This document shows, piece by piece, positions 37,242-46,400 of a DNA stretch of 64,000 nucleotides (its first letter is position 1; the number at the start of each line of letters is the position of its first letter). The notes beneath the pieces are model-generated. The model worked only from the letters and a program-made list of their open reading frames with translations, made no database searches and was not told the DNA's origin. A program made the translations under genes and the position numbers. The stretch comes from Deferribacteres bacterium (GTDB lineage: Bacteria; Zhuqueibacterota; Zhuqueibacteria; Zhuqueibacterales; Geothermadaptataceae), in the NCBI GenBank assembly GCA_020633675.1, contig JACKDE010000001.1:744001-808000 (forward strand), written 5' to 3'.

Positions 37242-37367
37242 GAGAAAACGGCTTTCACCGGGATGTGGAGCAAAATCGCCAATGGGAACTTAAACTTTTG
37301 GTGCTCCGGCGAGCTGTTTGCAAGTAAACCATTCACATTATTCTAAATTCATTAAAGGAGGTTTGTA

Positions 37368-39635
37368 ATGAAAAAGCTTGGTACATGTGTCATCACCCTG
37401 ACGGCTTTGCTGATTTCTTCAGCAGCGCTCTATGCGCAAACTGCGGGAGATTATCAATCGCGCGCAAGTGGCAACTGGAGTGCAGCCCAAAGTTGGCAAA
37501 TTTATAATGGCGCAACCTGGGTAAACAGCCCAACGGCGCCCTCGGGCTCCGAGACCATCACGGTGCAGGGCACAGACTCGATTTTTGTGGATGCAGCGGT
37601 TTCCATTACCGGAACGCTGGTTGTCAAAGACCAGGGCAAAGTGGAAGGCAATAGCAGCTTGACCATTGCTGACGGCGGAGTTTATCAGCACGACCGGGAT
37701 GGCGGCAGCATTCCGCTCTCGACCTGGGCAGAAGGCGCGACCCTGCTGCTCACCGGTGTGACTGCTGTAGCTCCAGACGATAGAAATCAGGATTACTACA
37801 ACATCACTTTCAATACACCTGGCATGCTTTCAAATCTCAATATGGCGCTGGACAGCACGACCGTTAGCGGAGACGTCAGAGTCATTGATACTGGCAGCGC
37901 CCGGTGGTATTTGACTTCGACGACTTCCCTCGACACTTCAATTGTTACCATTCTGGGCGATGTGATTGTTGAAGGCGGCACCTTTGCGACACAGGGAACA
38001 GGCAATGCCGTGACCACCTTTATTGTCCACCACTATGGCAATATTGTTGTTACCGGTGGCAGCTTCGCCATTTCCAGAGGATCGCAAGGCAGTGGTTCCG
38101 GTACCACGACCTGGTACCTGCACCAAGGCAATTTTTCCATTTCGAATGCCGAAGCGCGCAACTCCAATCCGACGCCCGGTAATGCAAAATTTGTCTTCGC
38201 CAAAGCCGATACACAACAAATTACTTTTGAAAATGTAGAATATGCCGGCGGCGACGTGCATTTTGAAGTATCTGACAGCACGACTCTGGACATTACCCAA
38301 AATTTCCGCGCCAATGGTCTGCTTATCAACCGTGGGGAAATCATGGCGCCCGACTCATTGATCTTCATGGATGGTGCCATATATGAGCATGCCCGCGATG
38401 GAGGCAGCGTCCCTGTGTCCTACTGGGAAGTCGGTTCTACGGCACTGTTTACCGGAATCACTACTTCGACGCCAGATAACCGAGGCCAGGATTACTATAA
38501 CCTGACGCTTGATACCCCTGATTTGCTTTCGAATCGCGATATGGATTTGGCTGATCGCACCATTGGCGGCGACATCACCCTTTTGAACTCGGGCGGCTCA
38601 CGCTGGCGTCTGGTTGGCGGTTCGTCGGGAACCATCACCATTATGGGTGATGTCATTGTACAAAACGGCTCCCTCGAAACCCAGGGCACCTCCAGTGCAA
38701 CAGATGTGATCATCAACCACCATGGCAATGTCAATGTAACCGGCGGCACTTTTTCTGTCAGCAGAGGCAGCCAGGGCGGCGTTGGCACCACAAAATGGTA
38801 TATGCTCGAAGGCGATTTTTCGATTGCGGATGCAACGACCAGAAATTCGAATACCGACGGTGCGACCTTTATTTTTGCAAACCAGAGTGGCACGCAAAAC
38901 ATCACACTGACCAATGTCGATTATGGCAGCGGCGGCTTGCCGATTCAGGTCGATAGCGCTGCAACGCTGAACATGGGTACCGATGAGTTCGGTGGCAGCG
39001 GCAACTTTATCATCAAAAACGGCGCAACGCTCGCAACAGCGCACACAGGCGGCATTGCGGGCGCGTTGCAAACGACCGGCACGATCACTCTTGACGAGGG
39101 TGCGAGCTACATATTTAACGGCACTGAAGCGCAGGTTACCAGCACCGCCATGCCAGCCACCGTGCTCGGCTTGACCATTGACAATGCGGCTGGCGTTGAA
39201 TTATCGCAAGCAACGGCGATTAATGGTGTACTCAGATTGGTGGCCGGTGTCTTCAACAACACGATTGCCTTTACACTTGGCGACAATGGTTCGATTTCGT
39301 ATGAGGGCGGCAGCCTGCTTATCCCGACTTCGGTTGAACAGCTGTCTGAACTGCCGTCGGAGTTTGCGCTATCGCAGAACTACCCGAATCCATTCAACCC
39401 GACAACCACCATTCGTTTTGATATCCCGCAGGCAAGTACGGTGCAAATCAGTATCTACAACAGCATCGGCCAATTGGTGCGTACCCTGGTAGATGGTGAA
39501 TATGCGCCGGGCGCGTACACCGTGACCTGGGATGCACGCGATGATGCCGGTCTGCGTGTTGCGAGCGGTTTGTACTATTATAAGCTGATCGCAGGGGATT
39601 TTGCTTCGGTGCGCAAGCTTGTGTTGATGAAGTAG
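37368..39635 (+). CDS. Secreted beta-helix-like protein with internal duplication and type IX sorting domain
   Basis: 755 aa, start preceded by AAAGGAGG. Signal peptide ends near LYAQ (24). Two near-homologous units, about residues 103-305 and 335-532, share GG.Y.H.RDGGS.P, QDYYN.T..TP, ILGDVIV/IMGDVIV, HH.GN..VTGG.F..SRGSQG and DFSI/NFSI; repeated short strands suggest a parallel beta-helix. A Gly/Thr-rich stretch leads to a type A C-terminal sorting domain (663-755) with FALSQNYPNPFNPTTTIRF, YNSIGQLVRTLV, SGLYYYKLIAGDF and VRKLVLMK. No catalytic motif is recognisable. As last gene of the receptor/PorV module, it may be a surface polysaccharide-binding protein. Confidence 0.7.
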   Translation: MKKLGTCVITLTALLISSAALYAQTAGDYQSRASGNWSAAQSWQIYNGATWVNSPTAPSGSETITVQGTDSIFVDAAVSITGTLVVKDQGKVEGNSSLTIADGGVYQHDRDGGSIPLSTWAEGATLLLTGVTAVAPDDRNQDYYNITFNTPGMLSNLNMALDSTTVSGDVRVIDTGSARWYLTSTTSLDTSIVTILGDVIVEGGTFATQGTGNAVTTFIVHHYGNIVVTGGSFAISRGSQGSGSGTTTWYLHQGNFSISNAEARNSNPTPGNAKFVFAKADTQQITFENVEYAGGDVHFEVSDSTTLDITQNFRANGLLINRGEIMAPDSLIFMDGAIYEHARDGGSVPVSYWEVGSTALFTGITTSTPDNRGQDYYNLTLDTPDLLSNRDMDLADRTIGGDITLLNSGGSRWRLVGGSSGTITIMGDVIVQNGSLETQGTSSATDVIINHHGNVNVTGGTFSVSRGSQGGVGTTKWYMLEGDFSIADATTRNSNTDGATFIFANQSGTQNITLTNVDYGSGGLPIQVDSAATLNMGTDEFGGSGNFIIKNGATLATAHTGGIAGALQTTGTITLDEGASYIFNGTEAQVTSTAMPATVLGLTIDNAAGVELSQATAINGVLRLVAGVFNNTIAFTLGDNGSISYEGGSLLIPTSVEQLSELPSEFALSQNYPNPFNPTTTIRFDIPQASTVQISIYNSIGQLVRTLVDGEYAPGAYTVTWDARDDAGLRVASGLYYYKLIAGDFASVRKLVLMK

Positions 39636-39653
39636 CTCCTCATTTCAATTGCA

Positions 39654-39710
39654 TGAAGCCGCAAAGATGCAAAGTTGAAGCCAATCACCTTATGCCTCCT
39701 TGCGGCTTCA
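39654..39710. repeat. Inverted repeat TGAAGCCGCAA, same repeat family
   Basis: TGAAGCCGCAA (39654-39664) and its exact reverse complement (39700-39710) flank 35 bases, with AGATGCAAAG in the left arm as in the copies near 35730 and 41635. It lies between two CTD-protein genes. Confidence 0.55.
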
Positions 39711-39821
39711 CATTATTGCACGTGCCGTTCAAAAGCCAATTTGCTCGAAAACCTTCCACCTGAGAAGTCATGCGGTTCGCATCGGCTTGTTGCAAAAAAA
39801 CATCGCGGAGAAGCAAAAATC

Positions 39822-41342
39822 GTGAAAAAAATCTTCCTGTTCGCTATTGCGCTGGCTTTCACCGGCGATTTGTTGTATGCACAAATTTACATCGCACCGG
39901 ATGGTGATGACCTCAATCCCGGAACAATCGCTCAGCCTTTTGGCACTCTTGCCAAAGCGGTAGCGGTTGTACAGCCGGGTGATACCATTTACGTCCGCGG
40001 CGGCAGCTATTCCATCATCAGCCCGATCACCATCAGTTCATCAAAAAGTGGTTTCGACAGCCTTAAGGTCACTTTGACAGCTTTTCAGGATGAAGTGCCG
40101 CTTTTTGATTTTTCCGCTCAGCCCTTCAGCCTGAAAGGCCTCAGTCTGCGTGCCGATTACTGGCATATTCGCGGGCTGCAAATCAAAGGTGCGGGCGACA
40201 ATGGCATGGAGATCAATGGCGGCTCGAACAATATCATCGAAAATTGTGCATTTTATGAAAACCGTGACACCGGCTTGCAACTCAGCAATGGCGCCTCGAA
40301 CAACCAGATCATCAATTGCGACTCCTATTTTAACGCGGATCCGCCGGATTATGGCGACGCCGATGGTTTCGCTCCCAAACTCACCGTCGGCAGCGGCAAT
40401 AATTTTTATGGTTGTCGCGCCTGGGGCAATTGCGACGATGGTTGGGATGGCTATCTGCGAGGTGCGAATGATGTCACCACCACGCTCGAAAATTGCTGGA
40501 CGTGGGGCAATGGCTATCTGAAGGATGGTACCGATCCGGGCTCGCAGGCAAACGGCAACGGTTTTAAAATGGGAGGCGGCGACAACAGCAACAGCGAGCG
40601 CCTGATGCACCACATGATTCTGATCAAATGTGTCGCTTTTGGCAACAAAAACAAGGGTTTCGATCAGAACAACAACCTCGGTTCGATGACACTATTGAAT
40701 TGTTCCGGTTATGCGAATCTTGCAGCCAATTACAGAATTCAGCGCACGCTCAACAGCGGACAAAATTTGACCATTAAAAACAGCTTGTCGTTCGAAGGCA
40801 ATGTGCAGTTGGGAAACTTTGCGATTCAGGAGGCCAATAGCTGGCTGGCCAATTTTGTGGTTACAAGCGAAGATTTTGTCAGCCTCGCTGCTGAACAGGC
40901 AGCTGCGCCGAGGCAAGCAGATGGCAGTTTACCGGAATTTGAATTTTTACACCTGGCGCAGGGCAGTGATCTCATCGATGGGGGTGTGGATTTGGGATAT
41001 GCTTTCAAGGGTACCGCTCCGGACCTCGGCGCTTTCGAGAGCGACTATATCACTTCGATTAGCGATAATGCGATTCCTGAAAGCTATCATATTTATCAAA
41101 ATTACCCCAACCCATTTAACCCGAATACGACCATTCAATTCCAGTTGGCTGATCCCGATAAAGTCAGAATCACAATTTATAATGCCCTGGGCGAGCAGGT
41201 TTCAGTGCTATACGACGGTTACCTGGCCAGCGGTACACACAAATTCAAATTTAATGCAGATGGTTTGGCAACCGGAACCTATTTCTATCGGATCGAAACA
41301 CAATCCTTTTCGCATTTGCGAAAAATGATGCTGGTAAAGTAG
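39822..41342 (+). CDS. Pectate lyase-like right-handed beta-helix protein (PL9 type) with sorting domain
   Basis: 506 aa from GTG 39822, chosen because GGAGAAG precedes it and it opens a proper signal peptide (KKIFLFAIALAFTGDLLYAQ); the longer frame from 39675 runs through a dispersed repeat. The mature start IYIAPDGDDLNPGTIAQPFG is the usual PL9 opening. GDADGFAPKL and CRAWGNCDDGWDGY match the calcium-binding Asp cluster and catalytic Lys region of PL9 lyases, which cut polygalacturonate or rhamnogalacturonan by beta-elimination. The C-terminus is a type IX sorting domain (YHIYQNYPNPFNPNTTIQF, LRKMMLVK), so the enzyme should be surface-attached or released. PL9 versus PL11-like rests on memory of motifs. 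Confidence 0.82.
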   Translation: MKKIFLFAIALAFTGDLLYAQIYIAPDGDDLNPGTIAQPFGTLAKAVAVVQPGDTIYVRGGSYSIISPITISSSKSGFDSLKVTLTAFQDEVPLFDFSAQPFSLKGLSLRADYWHIRGLQIKGAGDNGMEINGGSNNIIENCAFYENRDTGLQLSNGASNNQIINCDSYFNADPPDYGDADGFAPKLTVGSGNNFYGCRAWGNCDDGWDGYLRGANDVTTTLENCWTWGNGYLKDGTDPGSQANGNGFKMGGGDNSNSERLMHHMILIKCVAFGNKNKGFDQNNNLGSMTLLNCSGYANLAANYRIQRTLNSGQNLTIKNSLSFEGNVQLGNFAIQEANSWLANFVVTSEDFVSLAAEQAAAPRQADGSLPEFEFLHLAQGSDLIDGGVDLGYAFKGTAPDLGAFESDYITSISDNAIPESYHIYQNYPNPFNPNTTIQFQLADPDKVRITIYNALGEQVSVLYDGYLASGTHKFKFNADGLATGTYFYRIETQSFSHLRKMMLVK

Positions 41343-41345
41343 ATC

Positions 41346-41504
41346 AGAGCAAAGAAGGTAGCGGAGCTGTTCAGCGGTTATCGTGCAGCCGGTTCCTGTT
41401 CGGCTGTTTGGGACGCGCATGCGGCGGCGAGTGGCATTTATTGCTATCGCCTGAGCGCTGGAGGTGAGTTCACTGCTGCGCGCAGGCTCTTATTGCTGCG
41501 ATAA
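41346..41504 (+). pseudogene. Remnant of a type IX C-terminal sorting domain
   Basis: Directly after the pectate lyase stop, an open frame reads KVAELFSGYRAAGSCSAVWD, then SGIYCYRLSAGGEFTAARRL and ends in LLLR and a stop. This is the second half of a sorting domain (compare SGLYYYKLIAGDF...VRKLVLMK) with no start codon and no preceding NYPNPFNP half. It is the tail of a lost CTD protein or of a recombined lyase gene. I infer deletion of the rest. Confidence 0.65.
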
Positions 41505-41618
41505 GCTGAATCAGTACAAATTTGAGCCGCCTGTTATTTATCAGCTATAAATGAAATGAACGCTCAGGATTATAGAAAATTTATCAATTCGTTAAGGAGA
41601 GCATGGACCAAGAATCTA

Positions 41619-41654
41619 TTCTCTGCGTTGCTTTGCATCTTTGCGCATTTGCGT
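41619..41654. repeat. CGCAAAG-type repeat arm in the lyase gene start
   Basis: CTCTGCGTTGCTTTGCATCT followed by TTGCGCATTTGCG resembles the right arm of the copy at 35780-35799. It lies inside the long version of the next reading frame. Confidence 0.45.
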
Positions 41655-41666
41655 GATAAGCTGTGC

Positions 41667-43022
41667 ATGGCATTGCCTTCCTTGATCATTTTTTTTGCTG
41701 CCAGCACCCAGTTCTGCAATTCACAGCAGTTGGCATTCCCGGGAGCGGAAGGCTTTGGCCGATTCACCGGCGGTGGGCGAGGCGGCAGTGTCATCGAAGT
41801 CACCACTTTAAGCGACAACGGCCCTGGCAGCCTGCGCGCTGCGATAAAAGATGAGCGTACTCGAACCATCGTCTTTCGCGTTTCCGGCACGATTGTTTTG
41901 CAATCTGCACTTGAAATCAAGCATGGCAATCTTACTATTGCCGGGCAAACCGCGCCGGGGGATGGCATCTGCCTGCGCGATTACCCAATGCTCATCCAAG
42001 CCGACAATGTCATTATTCGCTACCTGCGCGTGCGCCTCGGCGATGTCCACAAGCTGGCTGAAGATGCCCTGAGTGCATTTTTTCAAAAAGACCTCATCAT
42101 CGACCACTGCTCTTTCAGCTGGGGCACCGACGAAGTGCTGACCGTGCGGGATAATCGGAACAGCACGGTGCAGTGGTGCATTATCAGCGAGAGTCTCAAT
42201 GCGTCCTATCACCCAAAGGGAAAACATGGCTATGGCGGCATCTGGGGCGGGCAGGGTGCGACATTTCACCATAATCTCATCGCTCATCACGCCAGCCGCA
42301 CGCCAAGAATCAATGGCAGCCGATACAGTCATGAACCGGAAAAAGAGCTGGTCGATCTGCGCAACAATGTGATTTACAATTGGGGTTTCAATAACGTTTA
42401 TGGCGGAGAAGGAGGGCGAGTTAACCTGGTCGCCAATTACTACAAAGCCGGACCCGCTTCCCGCCACAGAGATCGCATTGCCGAACCATTGAATGCTGCA
42501 GGCCGTTGGTACGTGGCGGAAAATGTGGTGGTGGGCTTTCCCGAGGTCAGCTGGGATAATTGGGACGGCGGCATGCAGGGCGATTTTTGGCGAAAGGTCA
42601 GGGCTGAAAAGCCGCATCCGGTCGTGCCTGTTGAAGAACAGCAAGCTGAAAATGCATTTGAACTGGTGCTGAAACACGCCGGCGCAATCCTGCCCAGGCG
42701 CGATGCTGTGGACGCACGTATCGTGAAAGAAGTACTGACCGGCACGGCTGCATACGCAGGTGGTAGGGGAATCATCGATTCTCAGCATCAGGTCGGAGGC
42801 TGGCCGGTTTTGCATTCCACTGTTGCGCTGGAAGATAGCGATCATGACGGCATCGCTGATGCGTGGGAGTTACAGCACGGGCTGAATCCAAACGATGCCA
42901 GTGATCGAAATAGAGATTTTAACAGCGATGGATATACCAACCTGGAAAAATATTTGAACAGCCTTGCGAAAAAGGCTCATATTGCAGGTTCAAAATCCAT
43001 GCAGGATGGGCTTCAAAAATGA
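41667..43022 (+). CDS. Pectate lyase, PL1-like, with C-terminal calcium-type motif
   Basis: Cleaves polygalacturonate by beta-elimination. 451 aa from ATG 41667 (signal PSLIIFFAASTQFCNSQQ); the frame opens at 41556, but the extra 37 residues include repeat-encoded sequence. The mature start AFPGAEGFGRFTGGGRGG, then GSLRAAIKDERTRTIVFRVS, IIDHCSFSWGTDEVLTV and ASRTPRINGSRYS (Arg region) are typical of PL1 lyases with the AEGFG opening. The end carries DSDHDGIADAWELQHGLNP and NSDGYTNLEKYLNS, a dockerin/thrombospondin-3-like calcium motif, and no type IX domain. Neither start has a strong ribosome-binding site. Confidence 0.85.
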   Translation: MALPSLIIFFAASTQFCNSQQLAFPGAEGFGRFTGGGRGGSVIEVTTLSDNGPGSLRAAIKDERTRTIVFRVSGTIVLQSALEIKHGNLTIAGQTAPGDGICLRDYPMLIQADNVIIRYLRVRLGDVHKLAEDALSAFFQKDLIIDHCSFSWGTDEVLTVRDNRNSTVQWCIISESLNASYHPKGKHGYGGIWGGQGATFHHNLIAHHASRTPRINGSRYSHEPEKELVDLRNNVIYNWGFNNVYGGEGGRVNLVANYYKAGPASRHRDRIAEPLNAAGRWYVAENVVVGFPEVSWDNWDGGMQGDFWRKVRAEKPHPVVPVEEQQAENAFELVLKHAGAILPRRDAVDARIVKEVLTGTAAYAGGRGIIDSQHQVGGWPVLHSTVALEDSDHDGIADAWELQHGLNPNDASDRNRDFNSDGYTNLEKYLNSLAKKAHIAGSKSMQDGLQK

Positions 43023-43059
43023 AATCATGCAGATGCGAATCGTTCATGCCGGGAGCTCT

Positions 43060-44331
43060 ATGCCACTTTTGCTGAAATTTTCCAAGACACCTAAGATAGC
43101 ATATCTGAGTATCTTGTGCCTGTCTGCTTGTTTTACCGGGAAAAATGTCCTGGCGCAAATGAATGCCGCAGACGGCTGGGCCTCGGTTAACGAACCGGGG
43201 CAAAATGGTACCACCGGCGGGGCAAACGGTGATGTGGTTGTGGCAACCAATACCACTGAATTCCTGACCTACATCCTGAAAGCTGATCCGTATATCATAC
43301 ATGTCAATGGCACCATCAACCTGGCAGGCATGATCAGCATGCAGTCCAACAAAACTGTTGTTGGTGTCGACAGCAATGGTATCATCCGTGGCGGCGGGCT
43401 GAATATTTCAGGCAAATCGAATATCATTATTCGCAACCTGCTTTTCGAAGGCAGTGTTGACGATGCCATCAATGTGCAGGAAAGCTCTCATCATATTTGG
43501 ATCGACCATTGCGATTTTACCAATGCATATGATGGTGCTGTCGACATCAAACGTGGATCGGATTTCGTGACGGTGTCCTGGAACAGGTTTTACAATCACG
43601 ATAAAACATCCCTGTTGGGCCATTCGGACAACAACGGCGCGCAGGATATCGGTCATTTGCGCGTGACGTATCACCACAACTGGTACGATCATACGGTACA
43701 ACGCCATCCGCGCGTGCGCTTCTCTGCTTTGTGCCATGTCTATAATAACTATTTCATCGGCAACAACTACGGCGTCGGCTCGGCAATGGATGCCGAAGTG
43801 CTGGTAGAATACAACTATTTTAAAAATGTCAAAGACCCGACACTTGTCGGTGTTGGTGCTTCCGGCCCGGGTGATCTGGTTGAGCGGAACAATATTTTCG
43901 ATAACTGCACGAACCCTGCCCAGACGCGTGGCACCGTGCCCGAGCCACCCTATAGCTATGCGCCGGACAGCGCTGCGGCAATCCCTGCCATGCTTGAAGC
44001 TGGTGCGGGTAGAATTGGCTACAATCCCGCAACTTCAATTGCCGATGATGCAAAAAATGCTGTGCTCAAGAGCTTTGAGCTCGTTCAAAACTATCCGAAT
44101 CCCTTTAATCCAAAGACGACCATCCAGTTTCAGCTTCCGGAGCCGGAACATGTCAGATTGACAATTTACAATTTATCGGGGCAGGAACTGGCAGTCCTGT
44201 TGGATGAAAGGTTGACTGTTGGCACGCATCGCATCGCATTTGATGCCGGGCACTTGTCGAGCGGCCTTTATCTGTATCAATTGAGAGCCGGGCACTTCAC
44301 TCGAGTTAAAAAAATGCTGTTCACCAAATAG
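43060..44331 (+). CDS. Pectate lyase, PL1, with type IX sorting domain
   Basis: 423 aa from ATG 43060 (GGGAG upstream), with a signal segment ending GKNVLAQ; ATG codons at 43006, 43027 and 43033 would lengthen it, and the frame overlaps the previous gene. PL1 motifs are clear: NKTVVGVDSNGIIRGGG, HHIWIDHCDFTNAYDGAVDI (calcium Asp), and VQRHPRVRFSALCHVYNNYF with the catalytic Arg. Residues about 335-423 form a sorting domain (FELVQNYPNPFNPKTTIQF, YNLSGQELAVLL, SGLYLYQLRAGHF, VKKMLFTK). It is the second PL1 enzyme in tandem and probably complements the CTD-less one in location. Confidence 0.9.
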   Translation: MPLLLKFSKTPKIAYLSILCLSACFTGKNVLAQMNAADGWASVNEPGQNGTTGGANGDVVVATNTTEFLTYILKADPYIIHVNGTINLAGMISMQSNKTVVGVDSNGIIRGGGLNISGKSNIIIRNLLFEGSVDDAINVQESSHHIWIDHCDFTNAYDGAVDIKRGSDFVTVSWNRFYNHDKTSLLGHSDNNGAQDIGHLRVTYHHNWYDHTVQRHPRVRFSALCHVYNNYFIGNNYGVGSAMDAEVLVEYNYFKNVKDPTLVGVGASGPGDLVERNNIFDNCTNPAQTRGTVPEPPYSYAPDSAAAIPAMLEAGAGRIGYNPATSIADDAKNAVLKSFELVQNYPNPFNPKTTIQFQLPEPEHVRLTIYNLSGQELAVLLDERLTVGTHRIAFDAGHLSSGLYLYQLRAGHFTRVKKMLFTK

Positions 44332-44650
44332 TATGTTGCGGCGAAAATATTGAGAGCGAAACTATGCTCCTGCTTAAGAGATTGCTTGTCGGCAAGCACC
44401 CGGGTTGAAAATGCCAACTGCCAAAATCGAAGTCGCGAGCAACTTATTGAAAATATCCCATCATGAATTTTTTTGAATATTGTTGCTGAATATTGATTCA
44501 CGCGATAATGCTTGCCTTTTAATCTGCATTGATTTTGTTGATTTAAGAACATGAAGTGGTGATGATCTACCAGAAATTCATAGCAGCACTTTGCAGCAAT
44601 CTGTTCAATTGAAGTCAAAGCAAGATAAGCAATTTCATCAAAGCGGGAAA
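44332..44650. other. Intergenic region, no gene seen
   Basis: 319 bases between the PL1 gene and the GH43 gene. AT-rich, with no convincing terminator, repeat or short gene. A promoter for the GH43-kduI group is likely here. Confidence 0.4.
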
Positions 44651-46258
44651 ATGATGCATATTCGGATTAAGCTATTGATCATCGTCTGCAATCTGCTCGT
44701 GTCTGACACGGCGTCGATGCTTGCGCAGGTTTGGCAATCTGATCTTGGCAACGGTGACTACAAAAATCCTGTCATCTGGGCAGACTACTCCGATCCGGAT
44801 GTGATTCGTGTCGGGGAAGATTTTTATATGACCGCATCATCGTTTCATTGCGTTCCGGCATTGCCCATTCTTCATTCCAAAGATTTAGTAAATTGGGAAA
44901 TCATTAACTATGCTGTATCGCGCTTTCCAGATACCTATTTTAATGTGCCGCAGCATGGCAATGGCGTCTGGGCGCCATCTCTGCGCTATCACGATGGCTG
45001 GTTTTATATCTATTGGGGCGATCCGGATAGAGGTGTTTTTATGGTGCGCACGCGGAATCCCCGCAAGGATTGGTCTGCGCCGGTTCTGGTCAAGAAGGCT
45101 TACGGCAATATCGATCCCTGTCCTTTGTGGGATGATAATGGCAAGGTGTACCTGGTGCACGCCTTTGCGAATAGTCGCGCCGGCCTAAGTCATGTTTTAC
45201 AATTGCAGGAATTGAATGCAGATGGTGCGACTGTTACCAAAAACCGGAACATCATCATATCAGGTTTGCCGGAAAACCATACCTTGGAAGGCCCAAAATT
45301 CTATAAGCGCAACGGCTGGTATTATATTTTTGCGCCGGCAGGTGGAGTTGCAACCGGCTGGCAAATGGTTTTTCGGTCAAAAGAAATTTGGGGGCCTTAC
45401 GAAGGTCGAAAGGTCTTAGCGCAGGGGAACACAAATGTCAACGGTCCGCACCAGGGTGGCTGGATGGAGCTGGAAAGCGGACAAAATTGGTTCATGCACT
45501 TTCAAGAGCTTCAACCATTTGGCAGAATCGTTCATTTGCAACCTGTGAGATGGATTGACGGGTGGCCTGTAATCGGAAATGATCAGGATGGTGACGGGAT
45601 CGGTGAGCCAGTGGCTGGGTTCATCAAGCCAGCAACAAAGGCAGGCTATCCCGCAAGAGCCTTGCAAGCATCGGATGAATTTAATGATCGGCAGTACAAT
45701 CTGGCCTGGCAATGGCAAGCCAACTATTACGATCATTGGTATTCATTGTCTGAAAGGCAGGGACACTTGCGATTGCATGCACAATACCATGATTCGCCGG
45801 CATCTCTGTGGATGGTGCCGAATATTTTGGCACAGAAAATCCCCGGCCCACAATTTATTGCTACCACAAAAATCGATGCCACCAATTTGGCAAATGGGGA
45901 AAAAGCTGGATTGGTGAACATGGGATTGGATTATGCGTCGCTAACGCTCTCGCCTTCGCAGGATGGCTTTGTGTTGAACCTGACTGTCTGCAAAAACGCT
46001 CATCAGGGCTATTCCGAAGAAATAAAACAGAGCATTCAGGTAAAGTCGGGAGGCCTTTTCTTGCGGGCAATATACACCAGGAATGGCACCTGCCAGTTCG
46101 CCTACAGCACGGATGCCCAAAACTATACGAAAATCGGAGAGGCTTTTGCTGTTCGTGAAGGCAGATGGATTGGCGCAAAAATCGGTTTGTTTGCGCTTTC
46201 ATCCCAAGTGACCGGCTTGAAAGGATATGCCGATTTCGATTGGTTCCGGATTGAGTGA
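44651..46258 (+). CDS. Glycoside hydrolase family 43 (five-bladed propeller) with C-terminal lectin-like domain
   Basis: Arabinofuranosidase- or xylosidase-type enzyme, suited to trimming arabinan or galactan side chains of pectin. 535 aa from ATG 44651 (GCGGGAAA upstream) with a signal ending TASMLAQ. GH43 motifs: NPVIWADYSDPDVIRVG with the base Asp, WAPSLRYHDGWFYIYWG, NIDPCPLWDDNGKVYLVH with the pKa Asp, and NHTLEGPKFYKRNGWYYIF with the acid Glu. After about residue 340 a concanavalin-like domain follows (FNDRQYNLAWQWQANYYDHW to GYADFDWFRIE), usual in several GH43 subfamilies. Exported, with no lipobox or CTD. The exact linkage cannot be told. Confidence 0.88.
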   Translation: MMHIRIKLLIIVCNLLVSDTASMLAQVWQSDLGNGDYKNPVIWADYSDPDVIRVGEDFYMTASSFHCVPALPILHSKDLVNWEIINYAVSRFPDTYFNVPQHGNGVWAPSLRYHDGWFYIYWGDPDRGVFMVRTRNPRKDWSAPVLVKKAYGNIDPCPLWDDNGKVYLVHAFANSRAGLSHVLQLQELNADGATVTKNRNIIISGLPENHTLEGPKFYKRNGWYYIFAPAGGVATGWQMVFRSKEIWGPYEGRKVLAQGNTNVNGPHQGGWMELESGQNWFMHFQELQPFGRIVHLQPVRWIDGWPVIGNDQDGDGIGEPVAGFIKPATKAGYPARALQASDEFNDRQYNLAWQWQANYYDHWYSLSERQGHLRLHAQYHDSPASLWMVPNILAQKIPGPQFIATTKIDATNLANGEKAGLVNMGLDYASLTLSPSQDGFVLNLTVCKNAHQGYSEEIKQSIQVKSGGLFLRAIYTRNGTCQFAYSTDAQNYTKIGEAFAVREGRWIGAKIGLFALSSQVTGLKGYADFDWFRIE

Positions 46259-46400
46259 CGGTACGGGAAAATGCTTGGCATTGATACGTGCGCAAGGCTT
46301 TTAGGCAAAGCGGCATCTGATAAAAGCCAAAATGCTTGTTTCTTTAGAAATCTTGTGGCCAAGAAACATCAAATCATTAAACAGAACGGGAAGCTAAAAT

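Noticed and set aside
37260..37310. Possible terminator after the barrel-protein gene (GGAGCA ... TGCTCC)
   Set aside because: The stem is only six pairs with a long loop and no T run follows.
41602..41652. 16-codon leader peptide (MDQESILCVALHL...) with a good AAGGAG before the PL1 gene
   Set aside because: It is encoded by the dispersed CGCAAAG repeat, and its stop is not placed to couple with the lyase start. Chance is more likely.
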